64,000 nt of DNA from positions 1 through 64,000 of the forward strand of contig MABC01000022.1 in the NCBI GenBank assembly GCA_002162925.1, read 5' to 3'. This stretch comes from Thalassotalea sp. 42_200_T64. Its GTDB lineage: Bacteria > Pseudomonadota > Gammaproteobacteria > Enterobacterales > Alteromonadaceae. This document shows positions 53,702 through 63,759 of the stretch, piece by piece. Positions within the stretch are counted from its first letter, which is position 1; each line of letters starts with the position of its first letter. The notes beneath the pieces are model-generated. The model was given only the letters and a program-made list of their open reading frames with translations. It was not told where the DNA came from and made no database searches. The translations under genes and the position numbers were made by a program.

Positions 53702-54058
53702 TATTGTTAATAACTATTTATATGTCATCTAACCTATTGTATTAAAACTATGTTTTACTCGTGTTTGAAAAGTGACCTATTGCTAGCCTTGTATATTTTT
53801 CAATCTGTCGATCATTTGTTGGCTTTATTCTTAAAAATTGATCATATCTACTGTTTTTGTTAATTAAAATAGAAATATATATCCATATTCCCCTTTAAAA
53901 TTGATCTTTATACAGTAGTTCGGATGAAAAAATTTCATGGCACTATTTGGCGTTTATTGATCGTGATTAAATTTTGTAACGATTTAATCCATTAAATCGC
54001 AGGGTAACTGAAACATTATGTGTTATCTTTAAAGAGTCACTTCACTTGAACTAAGCCC

Positions 54059-54475
54059 ATGCAAATATCTTTACCACAACAGCTAAAACAAGGCCGCCAA
54101 TATATTGAATTTTGGCCAGCTCAACCTGAGCTGTTAAATTACTTTGCTGAGTATCGGGCGGTAATCGTGAGCCGGTTCGTGTTGAAATATGGCGCACCCT
54201 TAGCGGCGTTAGCTTTTTTACTGCCATTACTGTTTATTGGTGTGGAGCAATTAAAACAAGCGCTGTTTTATGCTTTGTTTATTGGCTCTTTGCCCGTGCA
54301 ATCGTTATTTCTAATGTATAACAAATCGAAAGAGCCATTACCGCCATCGTTAAAAGGTTGGTATAAAAATGGTGTGGAAAAGATCAAAGACAAGCCCGCA
54401 GATACAGAATTTTCGGTAATTAAGCCAACGTTCCTGGATTTGGCCAAACTATTACACTTTTCTTATAACCGCTAA
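54059..54475 (+). CDS. YfbV/UPF0208 family membrane protein
   Basis: QLKQGRQYIEFWPAQPELLNYFAEYRAVIVSRFVLKYGAPLAALAFLLPLLFIG. Confidence 0.85.
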   Translation: MQISLPQQLKQGRQYIEFWPAQPELLNYFAEYRAVIVSRFVLKYGAPLAALAFLLPLLFIGVEQLKQALFYALFIGSLPVQSLFLMYNKSKEPLPPSLKGWYKNGVEKIKDKPADTEFSVIKPTFLDLAKLLHFSYNR

Positions 54476-54478
54476 AGA

Positions 54479-55321
54479 TCAAATCCTAACCCTCAATGAC
54501 TCAGAGCTAGCAACAGACTTCTTATATACCCTGATCATAAAGTCTGCCTGGCAGATGAAATTTTTGGCTTTTTGTAAATCGCTTATTAGTTGTTCTGAAG
54601 ATTTAAACGCAAAAGGTGTCATTGCCAACAGCGTTAATGCTTGTTCACCATGAGCAAATAACATTTCATAATTAAGATTCTGTTCTGCAACCAACTCAAA
54701 ACCATCCAGCTGTTGCTTATCAATATTATGATACTTTGGCGTTTGATAAATCATTTGCTTTAATTCCCATAAATGTTTTTTACCAGGAGTTACGGTAACC
54801 AGGTAACCGTCATCAGCCAGTAAACGACAGAATTCTTCGGTTTTAATTGGTGCATAAATGGAATATAACCAATTGGCAAAACCATCAGCAAAGGGCAGTT
54901 GTGCAATAGAAGCAACGCTAAAGTGACATTGCTTATATTTTTTAGCGGCCATTTTTACCGCGTTTTTCGCAATATCTACACCATATACCTGGTTATTATC
55001 CATGCGGTGAGCCATGGTATAGTAACCTTCTCCACAACCCGCATCTATGACGTTACCGCCGTTAATGTATTGCTGATAAAGCTTTACCAGAGTGTCACGC
55101 AAGGGTTGATAACAACCTGACTCTAAAAAAGCCCGACGAGCATTAACCATCTGTTTATTGTCGCCGGGATCCTTTGAGTGTTTAAACTGCACAGGAAGTA
55201 AATTAACGTAACCTTCTTTGGCCTGATCAAAAGCATGGTTATTATCGCAACGGTATACCTTATCTTGCAAGGTTAATGCGTACTGGCAGATAGGGCAGAG
55301 GTAATGACTGGTATTATTCAC
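54479..55321 (-). CDS. rlmA: 23S rRNA (guanine(745)-N(1))-methyltransferase RlmA-like
   Basis: YLCPICQYALTLQDKVYRCDNNHAFDQAKEGYVNLLPVQFKHSKDPGDNKQMVNARRAFLESGCYQPL; Zn-binding Cys/His plus SAM motif VIDAGCGEGYYT. Confidence 0.92.
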   Translation of the reverse strand: MNNTSHYLCPICQYALTLQDKVYRCDNNHAFDQAKEGYVNLLPVQFKHSKDPGDNKQMVNARRAFLESGCYQPLRDTLVKLYQQYINGGNVIDAGCGEGYYTMAHRMDNNQVYGVDIAKNAVKMAAKKYKQCHFSVASIAQLPFADGFANWLYSIYAPIKTEEFCRLLADDGYLVTVTPGKKHLWELKQMIYQTPKYHNIDKQQLDGFELVAEQNLNYEMLFAHGEQALTLLAMTPFAFKSSEQLISDLQKAKNFICQADFMIRVYKKSVASSESLRVRI

Positions 55322-55369
55322 GTTAAATTATTTCTCAGATAAAGCTAATGTTGGATTTGGCCTTTGCCA

Positions 55370-56176
55370 TTATTCAAAAGTAGACCAGATAGGGGCATGA
55401 TCAGAAGGTTTTTCAATACCTCTTAATTCATAATCAATATCCGATTCAACACATGTTGCACTTAATTTAGTTGTCGCTAATACCACATCAATACGCAGAC
55501 CGCGGTTATCATCAAATCCGCGTGAACGGTAATCAAACCAGGAATAGCGCTCACTGCGTTCAGGGTGAAGCTCACGGAAAGTATCTTTAAAACCCCAGTC
55601 CATCAGCGTTGCTAACCACTGTCTTTCTTCTGGCTGAAAACTACATTTTCCGGTTTTTAACCAACGCTTGGCGTTTGGTTCACCAATACCTATATCTAGA
55701 TCAACAGGAGATATGTTGATATCACCCATAACAATAATGTTTTCATCTCTATTGTGGTGATCATTTAAATAAGTCATCAAGTCTTTATAAAATTGGCGTT
55801 TATAAGGATATTTGATTTCATGAGCAATATTTTCGCCTTGCGGGAAATAGCCATTTAGTACGGTAACTTCTTCGCCTTTATCATTGGTGGTTTTCACCAT
55901 GATCATGCGCTTTTGCATGTCATCACAATCGCTGGGGAAACCTTTCTGTACTGATATTGGCTGCTTTTTGCAAAGCATGGCTACGCCATAATGGGCTTTT
56001 TGGCCATGAAAATACACGTGATAACCCATAGCTTCAACATCCGCTAAGGGAAATGCTTCATCATGAACTTTTATTTCTTGTAAACCAATAATGTCAGGTT
56101 GGTGTTTGTCAATAATCGCTTGTAACTGGTGCAGACGAGCACGTAGGCCGTTAATGTTGAAGGAGATGACTTTCAT
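55370..56176 (-). CDS. xthA: Exodeoxyribonuclease III
   Basis: [43 protein letters not shown]...[13 protein letters not shown]...RIDVVLAT...PSDHAPIW. Confidence 0.95.
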   Translation of the reverse strand: MKVISFNINGLRARLHQLQAIIDKHQPDIIGLQEIKVHDEAFPLADVEAMGYHVYFHGQKAHYGVAMLCKKQPISVQKGFPSDCDDMQKRMIMVKTTNDKGEEVTVLNGYFPQGENIAHEIKYPYKRQFYKDLMTYLNDHHNRDENIIVMGDINISPVDLDIGIGEPNAKRWLKTGKCSFQPEERQWLATLMDWGFKDTFRELHPERSERYSWFDYRSRGFDDNRGLRIDVVLATTKLSATCVESDIDYELRGIEKPSDHAPIWSTFE

Positions 56177-56675
56177 AAGTGTATGTAATTTTTAATTGTT
56201 AAAGTGCAGCTATGCTACCAGAAAATCACTTACGCTTGAATGAAAAATAGCGCTTAATCATCGGCTATTTCACCAATTTTTAACCGCAGGCATCAGAACC
56301 GTTTAGAAGCTGATGGCGGGATAAAAAATAAAAAATCAGATTTTTAGATTTATCTTTATAAATCAATCAACTAAAATGTAACCAGGAATAAGTTTTGGCC
56401 AATGTTTACTGCTTAATGTGACAATTTAACGAGGATATGTAATTAGATTGTAAATGCGAGTATTGATTTGTTACCAAAATATGTGATTTTTTGTTGAAAT
56501 TTTCATGTAACGTATTGATAGTTATCAGCTTTATATGTAAATCAGATGTAAAGCTGTTGATGAAATAATATTATGAACTGTCAACTTATTTTGTTATAAA
56601 TACAGGCAGATGCACCAAAGCTAAACTTTTCTACTAAACTTTACAACAACTTACAAAAACAGTTGATGATAATAA

Positions 56676-57407
56676 ATGGAGCGAGATTTAATGTCAGAAA
56701 ATAAAACGAGTTTGAAAAAAATACTATTGGTAGAAGACGATAGGCAGTTATCTGATTTGATTAAAGATTTTCTTGTTAGTGAAGGCTTTCACGTTAAACA
56801 AGAATTTAGAGGGGATACGGTAGCGAAAACGGTTGATAATTTCTCACCAGACTTGATCATTTTAGACGTTATGTTGCCTGGCAAAGATGGTTTTACCGTA
56901 TGTCGTGATTTGCGTCCATCATTTGGCAACCCCATTCTAATGTTAACCGCAAAAAGCACTGACTTTGATCAAGTGCTTGGTTTAGAAATTGGTGCCGATG
57001 ATTATGTGGCCAAACCGGTTGAACCAAGAGTGTTGCTGGCTCGAGTAAATGCCTTGTTGCGACGAGGTCAATTACCAAAAGGTGGCAATGAAAAAACAGA
57101 AATTACCTGTGGCGGCTTGCACATTAACCGTAACTCTCGACAAGTAATGTTAGCGGATGAGAGTATCGAACTCACCAGTCAGGAATTTGACTTGTTGTGG
57201 TTATTAGCGACACGCGCCGGTGAAGTGCAAAATCGTGACTATATCTACAAAGCAGTAGTTGGTCGTGAATATGATGGTATGGATAGAAGTGTTGACGTTC
57301 GTATTTCACGATTACGTAAAAAGTTACACGACAGCAATGAAACACCATTTAGAATTAAAACCATTTGGGGACAAGGTTACTTATTTGTGCCAGATGCCTG
57401 GAACTAA
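56676..57407 (+). CDS. OmpR-family response regulator (RstA-like)
   Basis: KILLVEDDRQLSDLIKDFLVSEGFHV...DLIILDVMLPGKDGFTVCRDLR...; winged helix C-term RSVDVRISRLRKKLHD. Confidence 0.93.
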   Translation: MERDLMSENKTSLKKILLVEDDRQLSDLIKDFLVSEGFHVKQEFRGDTVAKTVDNFSPDLIILDVMLPGKDGFTVCRDLRPSFGNPILMLTAKSTDFDQVLGLEIGADDYVAKPVEPRVLLARVNALLRRGQLPKGGNEKTEITCGGLHINRNSRQVMLADESIELTSQEFDLLWLLATRAGEVQNRDYIYKAVVGREYDGMDRSVDVRISRLRKKLHDSNETPFRIKTIWGQGYLFVPDAWN

Positions 57408-58691
57408 GTGATGAATCTAGGTCGCTCATTTTTTAGCCTGTATTTTTTAATTGTTGCATGTTTTGGCGCCCTAAGCTGGTTATTAGACGAAGCTTGGAGT
57501 GTCAGTGTTGAACAAGATGTTGAATCTTATACCGGCTATAAGACTGTTTTGTTAGCCATTGATGAGCACCTTAAAAACTATCCGCTGGAACAATGGGATT
57601 CTCGGATTAAAAAAGCGAATGAAAGATATAACATTCCCATTCAGTTAATTCCTGAAGAAAATGTGGAAGTTCTCTTACCCGAGCTAAAATTTGTCAAAGG
57701 CGATAAAGTCACAGTCTATTATGATGATGATGACATTACCCTGTTTCAGCCAATAGCCGAACAAAAATTGGTACTAATGCTCGGGCCTGTTGCTTCTCCA
57801 ACCAGACCTCGTACCGAAGCCTTGATCCGAGTATTGATCTTTATTTTTATTGGTATTGTTATCTTCTTTTGGGTATGGCCTATTTCGAAAGATCTGGATA
57901 AATTATCGAATACGGTGAAAAATTTCGGTCATGGTGACTTTAAAGCGAAAGTAGGCAAAGCCGAATCTTTGCTGGTACAGCCGATGATGAACACATTCAA
58001 TATGATGGCATCAAGGATCAATAATTTAATCGAAGCCCATAAAGAATTAACCAATGCGGTATCGCATGAGTTAAGAACACCTCTGGCCAGAAGTAAGTTT
58101 GCATTGCAAGTATTACGTGGCGCAAAAGATGATGAAACTCGGGAAAAGTATATCGATAAAATTGCGACTGATGTAGAAGAGCTTGAATTGTTGGTTAACG
58201 AGTTATTAGTGTATGCAGCCTTTGAAAATGAACAACCCAATATTAGTTATCAACATCATGATCTGAAGCTGTTAGTAAATGACCAAGTTGACAGTTTTTC
58301 TCATAATGAAGTTTCTATCACTCTAGATTGTGAATTTGAGCAGTTGCTGGCTGATTATGACGCACACTTTATCAATCGGGCGTTAAGTAATTTGCTCACC
58401 AATGCGATGAAATATGGCAATGGCGTGATGAAAGTGACGTTAACTGCTGATTCCGGGCAATGTACAATTATCGTTGAAGACAATGGCAAAGGGGTTGAGG
58501 AAAGTTTTAAAGAGGTTATCTTTGATGCATTTTCAAGATACGAATCCTGTCGCGGTAAAGATACCGGTGGCTTTGGTATTGGTTTGGCGATAGTAAATAA
58601 GATAATGCTTTGGCATAACGGCAGCGCCAGGGTTGAAAATAGTGAATTGGGAGGGGCCAAGTTTATCTTGTCCTGGCCGCAAATTAATTAA
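57408..58691 (+). CDS. Sensor histidine kinase (RstB-like)
   Basis: HAMP region; ELTNAVSHELRTPLARSKFALQVL H-box; VEDNGKGVEE, GGFGIGLAIVNKIM. Confidence 0.93.
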   Translation: MMNLGRSFFSLYFLIVACFGALSWLLDEAWSVSVEQDVESYTGYKTVLLAIDEHLKNYPLEQWDSRIKKANERYNIPIQLIPEENVEVLLPELKFVKGDKVTVYYDDDDITLFQPIAEQKLVLMLGPVASPTRPRTEALIRVLIFIFIGIVIFFWVWPISKDLDKLSNTVKNFGHGDFKAKVGKAESLLVQPMMNTFNMMASRINNLIEAHKELTNAVSHELRTPLARSKFALQVLRGAKDDETREKYIDKIATDVEELELLVNELLVYAAFENEQPNISYQHHDLKLLVNDQVDSFSHNEVSITLDCEFEQLLADYDAHFINRALSNLLTNAMKYGNGVMKVTLTADSGQCTIIVEDNGKGVEESFKEVIFDAFSRYESCRGKDTGGFGIGLAIVNKIMLWHNGSARVENSELGGAKFILSWPQIN

Positions 58692-58706
58692 CCAATATAA
58701 TTGCAA

Positions 58707-59174
58707 TTATTGCATACAACAGCGTTTAAATTTTTTACCGCTTTTACATGGACAAGTTTCGTTGCGAGATACTGTCTTTATTAGTTTGTGGTGTTTAACA
58801 TCCCCATCTACATAGCACCACTTTCCATCTTCTTTTACAAACCTGGAATTCTCCTGCATTTGCCACAATTCGTTACCGGTTAAATAGCTTGCAGTAAACT
58901 CAACATAATGAAACTCGTCATCACTTTGCCCGGTGCTGATAATCACCAGGGCAAGCCACGAGGTTTGCTCTGCCCAGTCTTGGATATCGACAAGAGAGTT
59001 TTCAGCGCGTGATGTTTTGGCGTAAGTTTGGAAGAGATAATCGGCATTGTTTAACGCATAAGCGCTATACCGGGAGCGCATTAATTGCTCGGCGGTTGTC
59101 GGGATCGCCTTAGCTTCAATAAAGCTTTGGCAACACACCTGATAAGTATTACCTGATCCACAAGGACATTGCAT
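58707..59174 (-). CDS. YchJ-family SEC-C motif protein
   Basis: MQCPCGSGNTYQVCCQSFIEAKAIPTTAEQLMRSRYSAYALNNADYLFQTY...ETCPCKSGKKFKRCC. Confidence 0.93.
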   Translation of the reverse strand: MQCPCGSGNTYQVCCQSFIEAKAIPTTAEQLMRSRYSAYALNNADYLFQTYAKTSRAENSLVDIQDWAEQTSWLALVIISTGQSDDEFHYVEFTASYLTGNELWQMQENSRFVKEDGKWCYVDGDVKHHKLIKTVSRNETCPCKSGKKFKRCCMQ

Positions 59175-59328
59175 AATTCATTTAAGGGGTAGTGTAACGA
59201 GGGCTGAACTATAACTTAACCACCATCAGTTAGGAAAGCGAAAAAGGCAAAGAGTACAAATGCAGGTGGAACTACTGGAGAAATCAACATCTGCACAAAT
59301 TGCCAAAAGGGGGGCTTGTTTAATGCTA

Positions 59329-59769
59329 TCAATGTAGTTGCTTTGGCGTATTCTTCACCACAATGCATTCGGTTTTGCCGTGTTTGGCGCAAGACTGTAA
59401 CATCAGCAATTGCTGCTCTGAGAGTTGTGGGTCGCACAAAATAACGGTAGAGCAGTTGCCTTTTAATAACACTCGGGCAATTTTGTCAAAAGCAATGGGT
59501 TGATGTTGTCCATTTACTCGTAACAGTTTTGATTTATCAATACTGTTTGCTAACGATTGTACTCTTGAATCATCGCCATCCACACATAATATCCAGCGCC
59601 TTTGTTGCTGGTTTTTGATGCATACTTTTTCCAAAGCTGTGCTGAAAAAGGCATCATTATTAGCCGTTTCTACTTTAAACCAAGGGTTGTTAAACTTAGT
59701 TTGTATTAATTCTGGCTGTGTTAAGTCATTGTTTTCAAGCTTATTTACCAGGTTGTTAGGGTTATTCAT
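59329..59769 (-). CDS. sulA: SulA-like cell division inhibitor (SOS)
   Basis: RRWILCVDGDDSRVQSLANSIDKSKLLRVNGQHQPIAFDKIARVLLKGNCSTVILCDPQLSEQQLLMLQSCAKHGKTECIVVKN; SOS box immediately upstream. Confidence 0.7.
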   Translation of the reverse strand: MNNPNNLVNKLENNDLTQPELIQTKFNNPWFKVETANNDAFFSTALEKVCIKNQQQRRWILCVDGDDSRVQSLANSIDKSKLLRVNGQHQPIAFDKIARVLLKGNCSTVILCDPQLSEQQLLMLQSCAKHGKTECIVVKNTPKQLH

Positions 59770-59798
59770 TTACTTTCTCCAGCTAATCCACAAAACCA

Positions 59799-59814
59799 CT
59801 GTATAAAACAACAG
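59799..59814 (-). promoter_or_regulatory. LexA (SOS) box upstream of sulA-like gene
   Basis: CTGTATAAAACAACAG, perfect CTGT-N8-ACAG, 30 bp upstream of the start codon. Confidence 0.75.
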
Positions 59815-59962
59815 TATATGTAATTTTAATCGAATGCAAGCTTTTTACGATAATTACGCGAGGTTAAAACCCCGCCAACCGGAACGGTTAGAATCTCGCG
59901 TTAGGGAAATAGGTTGACGGACCTTCAGTCTCGCGTTATGGCGTTAGCCAACTGCTGAAGTA

Positions 59963-61705
59963 CTAGTCGGTAATTTTTCGATAAATGGCTCTACCCACCA
60001 TTCTCACTTTTGTGGGCAATGGCATACGTTTTAAATTTGTTTTAACAATGCCCAGGGTGAATGACGTTGGTTTTGAATAATCAATATTAATGTCTAAAAT
60101 CACCGGTTTATTATCGGCGCTAAGTTCTCGTGCTTTATAAATTCCTGCTTCAATATCATCGTTGCCTTGTATACGAATATATTCAGCGCCGGTGGCAGTA
60201 GCAATGCCCTGAAGTTTGGTTTGTGGCAATACGGTACAGGTTTTACGGTTATAAGGGATCTGTTGTGCTTGCGATATTTGTGACAATTCACCGTCGTTAA
60301 ACACCCCAATAATACACCCTATGTTATTGGCAACGGCCGTTGCTAGTTCCATGCACGTCATCATAAACGCACCATCGCCGACCACAGCAACCACTTCTTT
60401 ATCTGGTGCTGCAAGTTTTGTCGCTATGGCTGCGGGTACTGCATAGCCCATACAGTTAAAGTCGGTAGGAGAGATAAAACCACTGGTTTTATGAATTGGC
60501 ATTAACTCTGCCGTTAAAAACGTATGATTACCATCATCGACGATAACAAAAGCATCATCACTTATTTGCTTTCTTAATTCGTCAAAGTACAACGCCGGAT
60601 TTACCCTGTCTTTGGAGTCATGGTTGTACCAATCTTGTCGATGTGCTTGTTTATCTTGAGCGAGTTGCTTGCTAAGGGCAGAATTATTTTGGTGACTTAA
60701 TGAGTTTATTTTTTTCAATTCTTCACTTAACTTTGCACATACTTGGTTTGCATCGCCAGTAATGGCCAGTTTGGTTTTATAATTACAATCAAACACGTCT
60801 GGGTTGATATCGATATGAATTAAGTTCTCCGGTAAGGTGCCACCAAAGCTGCCGGTAGCAATTTCAGCAAAACGAGTGCCAATGGCAAGTACGCAATCGG
60901 CTTTGGCAAAGGCATTTTGTGCCGCAGGTGCGGCGGCCGGACCAAAACTAAAGCCGGCATGAAGAGGGTGGTTTGCTGGAAATGCACTAATGCCTTGTAA
61001 GGTCGTAGAAACTGCCGCCCCTACTTGTTCTGCAATACTCACTAATGAATTACTTGCTTTTATCGCGCCCCAGCCGGCAAATATCACCGGATTATCAGCC
61101 GCAACTAATAATGTCGCGGCCGCTTTGATTTGCTCAATAATATCCGTAGTTAACGCCTGCTGCTGCGGTGCCTGATAGGGTTTAATTTCAGTGATCTGTG
61201 CTTTATCTAACTGCAAATTCACCGGGATCTCAACAAATACCGGGCCTGGTTCACCGCTGATGGCAATATTGTAGGCCTTATATATGGTCTCTATTACTTG
61301 TTCATGGCTATCGACGCGAAACGCGGCTTTAGTAATGCCTTCTACTAATTTTAATTGATCAAGTTGATGTAATTGATAATTAAATTTTGAATCATTACGA
61401 ATGCCACCAGAAATTACCAACATTGGAATTCCGTCTAAAAACGCCTCGGCGATGCCACTTGCTGCATGGGTAACCCCTGCGGCAGGAACGATCACCATAG
61501 CGCCAATGGAATCGGTCGTGCGACTAATGGCATCCGCCATAAAGCCACCATGACCTTCATGCATCACTAAAAATGGCGTGATCAGATCGGAATTATTCAA
61601 CTCGTCATACAGTTCCGTATTGTGCACCCCAGGAATACCAAAGGTATATTTAACACCCACTTGTTCTAACGCATACTTTGCTAACCATGCTGCCGTTTTT
61701 TTCAT
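59963..61705 (-). CDS. Thiamine pyrophosphate-binding enzyme (acetolactate synthase-like)
   Basis: GVKYTFGIPGVHNTELYDELN...LVMHEGHGGFMADAISR...VVGDGAFMMTCMELATAVANNIGCIIGVFND. Confidence 0.92.
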   Translation of the reverse strand: MKKTAAWLAKYALEQVGVKYTFGIPGVHNTELYDELNNSDLITPFLVMHEGHGGFMADAISRTTDSIGAMVIVPAAGVTHAASGIAEAFLDGIPMLVISGGIRNDSKFNYQLHQLDQLKLVEGITKAAFRVDSHEQVIETIYKAYNIAISGEPGPVFVEIPVNLQLDKAQITEIKPYQAPQQQALTTDIIEQIKAAATLLVAADNPVIFAGWGAIKASNSLVSIAEQVGAAVSTTLQGISAFPANHPLHAGFSFGPAAAPAAQNAFAKADCVLAIGTRFAEIATGSFGGTLPENLIHIDINPDVFDCNYKTKLAITGDANQVCAKLSEELKKINSLSHQNNSALSKQLAQDKQAHRQDWYNHDSKDRVNPALYFDELRKQISDDAFVIVDDGNHTFLTAELMPIHKTSGFISPTDFNCMGYAVPAAIATKLAAPDKEVVAVVGDGAFMMTCMELATAVANNIGCIIGVFNDGELSQISQAQQIPYNRKTCTVLPQTKLQGIATATGAEYIRIQGNDDIEAGIYKARELSADNKPVILDINIDYSKPTSFTLGIVKTNLKRMPLPTKVRMVGRAIYRKITD

Positions 61706-61757
61706 TTTCTGTCCTTAATGCTGCAAGCTTCGTGCTACAAGCCTCGAGCAGTTCATT

Positions 61758-61883
61758 TTAATTTATCGTTATGTGCATACTTGCCAGTGGTTAATGCTTC
61801 GAGCTTCTAGCAACGAGCTTCGAGCAGTGTGTTTTTCTTAATAATTTCAGTGTTAATTTATCGTTATGTGCATACTTGCCAGT
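61758..61883. repeat. 31-bp direct repeat pair within short-word repeat tract
   Basis: TTAATTTATCGTTATGTGCATACTTGCCAGT at 61758..61788 and 61853..61883, flanked by CTTCGAGC/CTCGAGCAGT words. Confidence 0.9.
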
Positions 61884-61982
61884 TGCACATAGTTCCCCGT
61901 TCCTCGTTCCCAGTTCCCAGGCTCGGGTACATAGAGACACCTGAATGTTTAAAATATCCTGCCTGTACCCTGTACCCTGTAC

Positions 61983-63644
61983 CTAATCCCTATTTATACA
62001 TTTCGCCGCCTGCTGAGCCGTTAAAATACAACCAGATAAAAATGTCCCTTCTAATGATTTTTCGCCACTGGCACCACCGCCACCAAATCCTGCCGCTTCG
62101 CCAATGGCAAACAAGCCTTTAATGCATTGTTCAGTGTTATCTAACACCTGAGAATTTAAATTAGTTTGAATGCCACCTAAACTTTTTCGACTGATTAACA
62201 TAACTTTTATGGCGATAAGCGGGCCATGCTTGCTGTCTTGTATCGGATGTGGCTTACAGGTTCTTAATTTATCGGCTTTCCATTTGCGCGCGTGTTCGAT
62301 ACGGCGAATTTGTTCGTCATTCCATTGTGATTCAGGACGGGCAAGTATTTGATCATAATCATCAAGAGTTTGCTGCAATATCGCTTGTTCAATCGGGTTT
62401 TCAGCAGCGATTGCATTCATCTTCTTAGTGAGCTCAGCAACACTATTGGCAACAATAAAGTGATCGCTTTCTGTTTGCATTTGTTTTATCAGACGATGAT
62501 TTCCGAACAAGGTTTCTTTTAAAAAGCGGAAGAATTTTTTATCACGGATCATGATGTTATGTTCGGCACCCGAGATAGCAAATTCTTTACTGGCGATTTT
62601 CCAGTTTAATACCTGCCAGGCATACCCTTGCTTTTGCTCTGCCATACGTTGACATAAATAATTGGTATCAAAGCCGGTAACCAGAGGATTTGGCCCAATT
62701 CGTTTGCCATCAGCATCTAACCATAAAGCCGATTTACACGGAATTAAACTTAAGCCCTGACCGCTAAATTTTGGCTGTGGGTGTGGTATACCGGCGGCAT
62801 AATTCCACATTTTATCCATGTGGGTTAAATTACCACCATGTTTGGCGATTTCGTCGTGCATGGCACCATCGCCGCATGGATGGGTACCATTTAATAGGTT
62901 TTTTGGTGGTTTAGACCAGATACTTGGCCAATTCTCTTTAACCTTCTGCAAGTTACCGGTAAAACCGCCGCTGGCAACAATGGTATTTTTGGCATAAAAA
63001 TTTACCCCTTCATTGCCATACTTATTGTTGGTGTTGGCATCGGCTTTGATGTTGACATTGCCAGGTTGGATAGCCCTTGCACAACAACCAACGACGTTAG
63101 TCTCAGCTGTCAATAAAGAGTCGACATGATGATTAAATTTGAAATGCACATAGGTATTGATATACGGGGCAAGCGCAGTCATTACTTTTTCTACTAAGTC
63201 TAACGATGTGCCCCACATCACGTGGTATCTTGGCAATGAATTGCCGCTTGAGTATAAGCCTCTTTCTACCCAGTTCACCGCGGGTAAAAATTTAACACCA
63301 AGGTTTTTAACAAAACAATAGACATCTTCAAAGCTACGCTCAACGTAATGCTTTGCCCATTGCCTGGGATATTTATCATCATCACTAAAATTGGCGAACG
63401 AATACCAATCTTTTAGGGCGACTTCCGGATTGTCTTTAATACCATTGCGTTTTTGCTCTGGTGTGCCGACTAATGCCATGCCACCAAATGCCGAACGAGC
63501 AAGCCCGCCAACCTGGCTTTCGTCCTGGTTGTCGAGAATGATTACTTGTTTTTGTTGTTTTGCTAATTCTAGCGCTGCCGTTAAACCTGCAATGCCGGCA
63601 CCAATGATCAGCGCATCAATTTGCCCATCTTGCCTATTCGTCAT
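61983..63644 (-). CDS. FAD-dependent oxidoreductase (fumarate reductase/3-ketosteroid dehydrogenase-like)
   Basis: QIDALIIGAGIAGLTAALELAKQQKQVIILDNQDES...GGLARSAFGG...IVASGGFTGNLQKVKENWPS...GLFAIGEAAGFGGGGASGEKSLEGTFLSGCILTAQQA. Confidence 0.92.
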   Translation of the reverse strand: MTNRQDGQIDALIIGAGIAGLTAALELAKQQKQVIILDNQDESQVGGLARSAFGGMALVGTPEQKRNGIKDNPEVALKDWYSFANFSDDDKYPRQWAKHYVERSFEDVYCFVKNLGVKFLPAVNWVERGLYSSGNSLPRYHVMWGTSLDLVEKVMTALAPYINTYVHFKFNHHVDSLLTAETNVVGCCARAIQPGNVNIKADANTNNKYGNEGVNFYAKNTIVASGGFTGNLQKVKENWPSIWSKPPKNLLNGTHPCGDGAMHDEIAKHGGNLTHMDKMWNYAAGIPHPQPKFSGQGLSLIPCKSALWLDADGKRIGPNPLVTGFDTNYLCQRMAEQKQGYAWQVLNWKIASKEFAISGAEHNIMIRDKKFFRFLKETLFGNHRLIKQMQTESDHFIVANSVAELTKKMNAIAAENPIEQAILQQTLDDYDQILARPESQWNDEQIRRIEHARKWKADKLRTCKPHPIQDSKHGPLIAIKVMLISRKSLGGIQTNLNSQVLDNTEQCIKGLFAIGEAAGFGGGGASGEKSLEGTFLSGCILTAQQAAKCINRD

Positions 63645-63759
63645 TTATTCTTCTTTACAGAGTTATCAAGTCATAGCATTATCATAACTACTCACTAAAA
63701 CTTATCTATAGTAAAAATAGCCTAATGCTGAAGACTTCTTTTAAAGAGTTATTAATATA

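Noticed and set aside
59216-59437. 73-aa minus-strand ORF overlapping the 3' end of sulA-like gene
   Set aside because: Hydrophobic C-terminus is intriguing (PPFWQFVQMLISPVVPPAFVLFAFFAFL), but the start overlaps sulA and there is no clear RBS or recognisable family; insufficient support.
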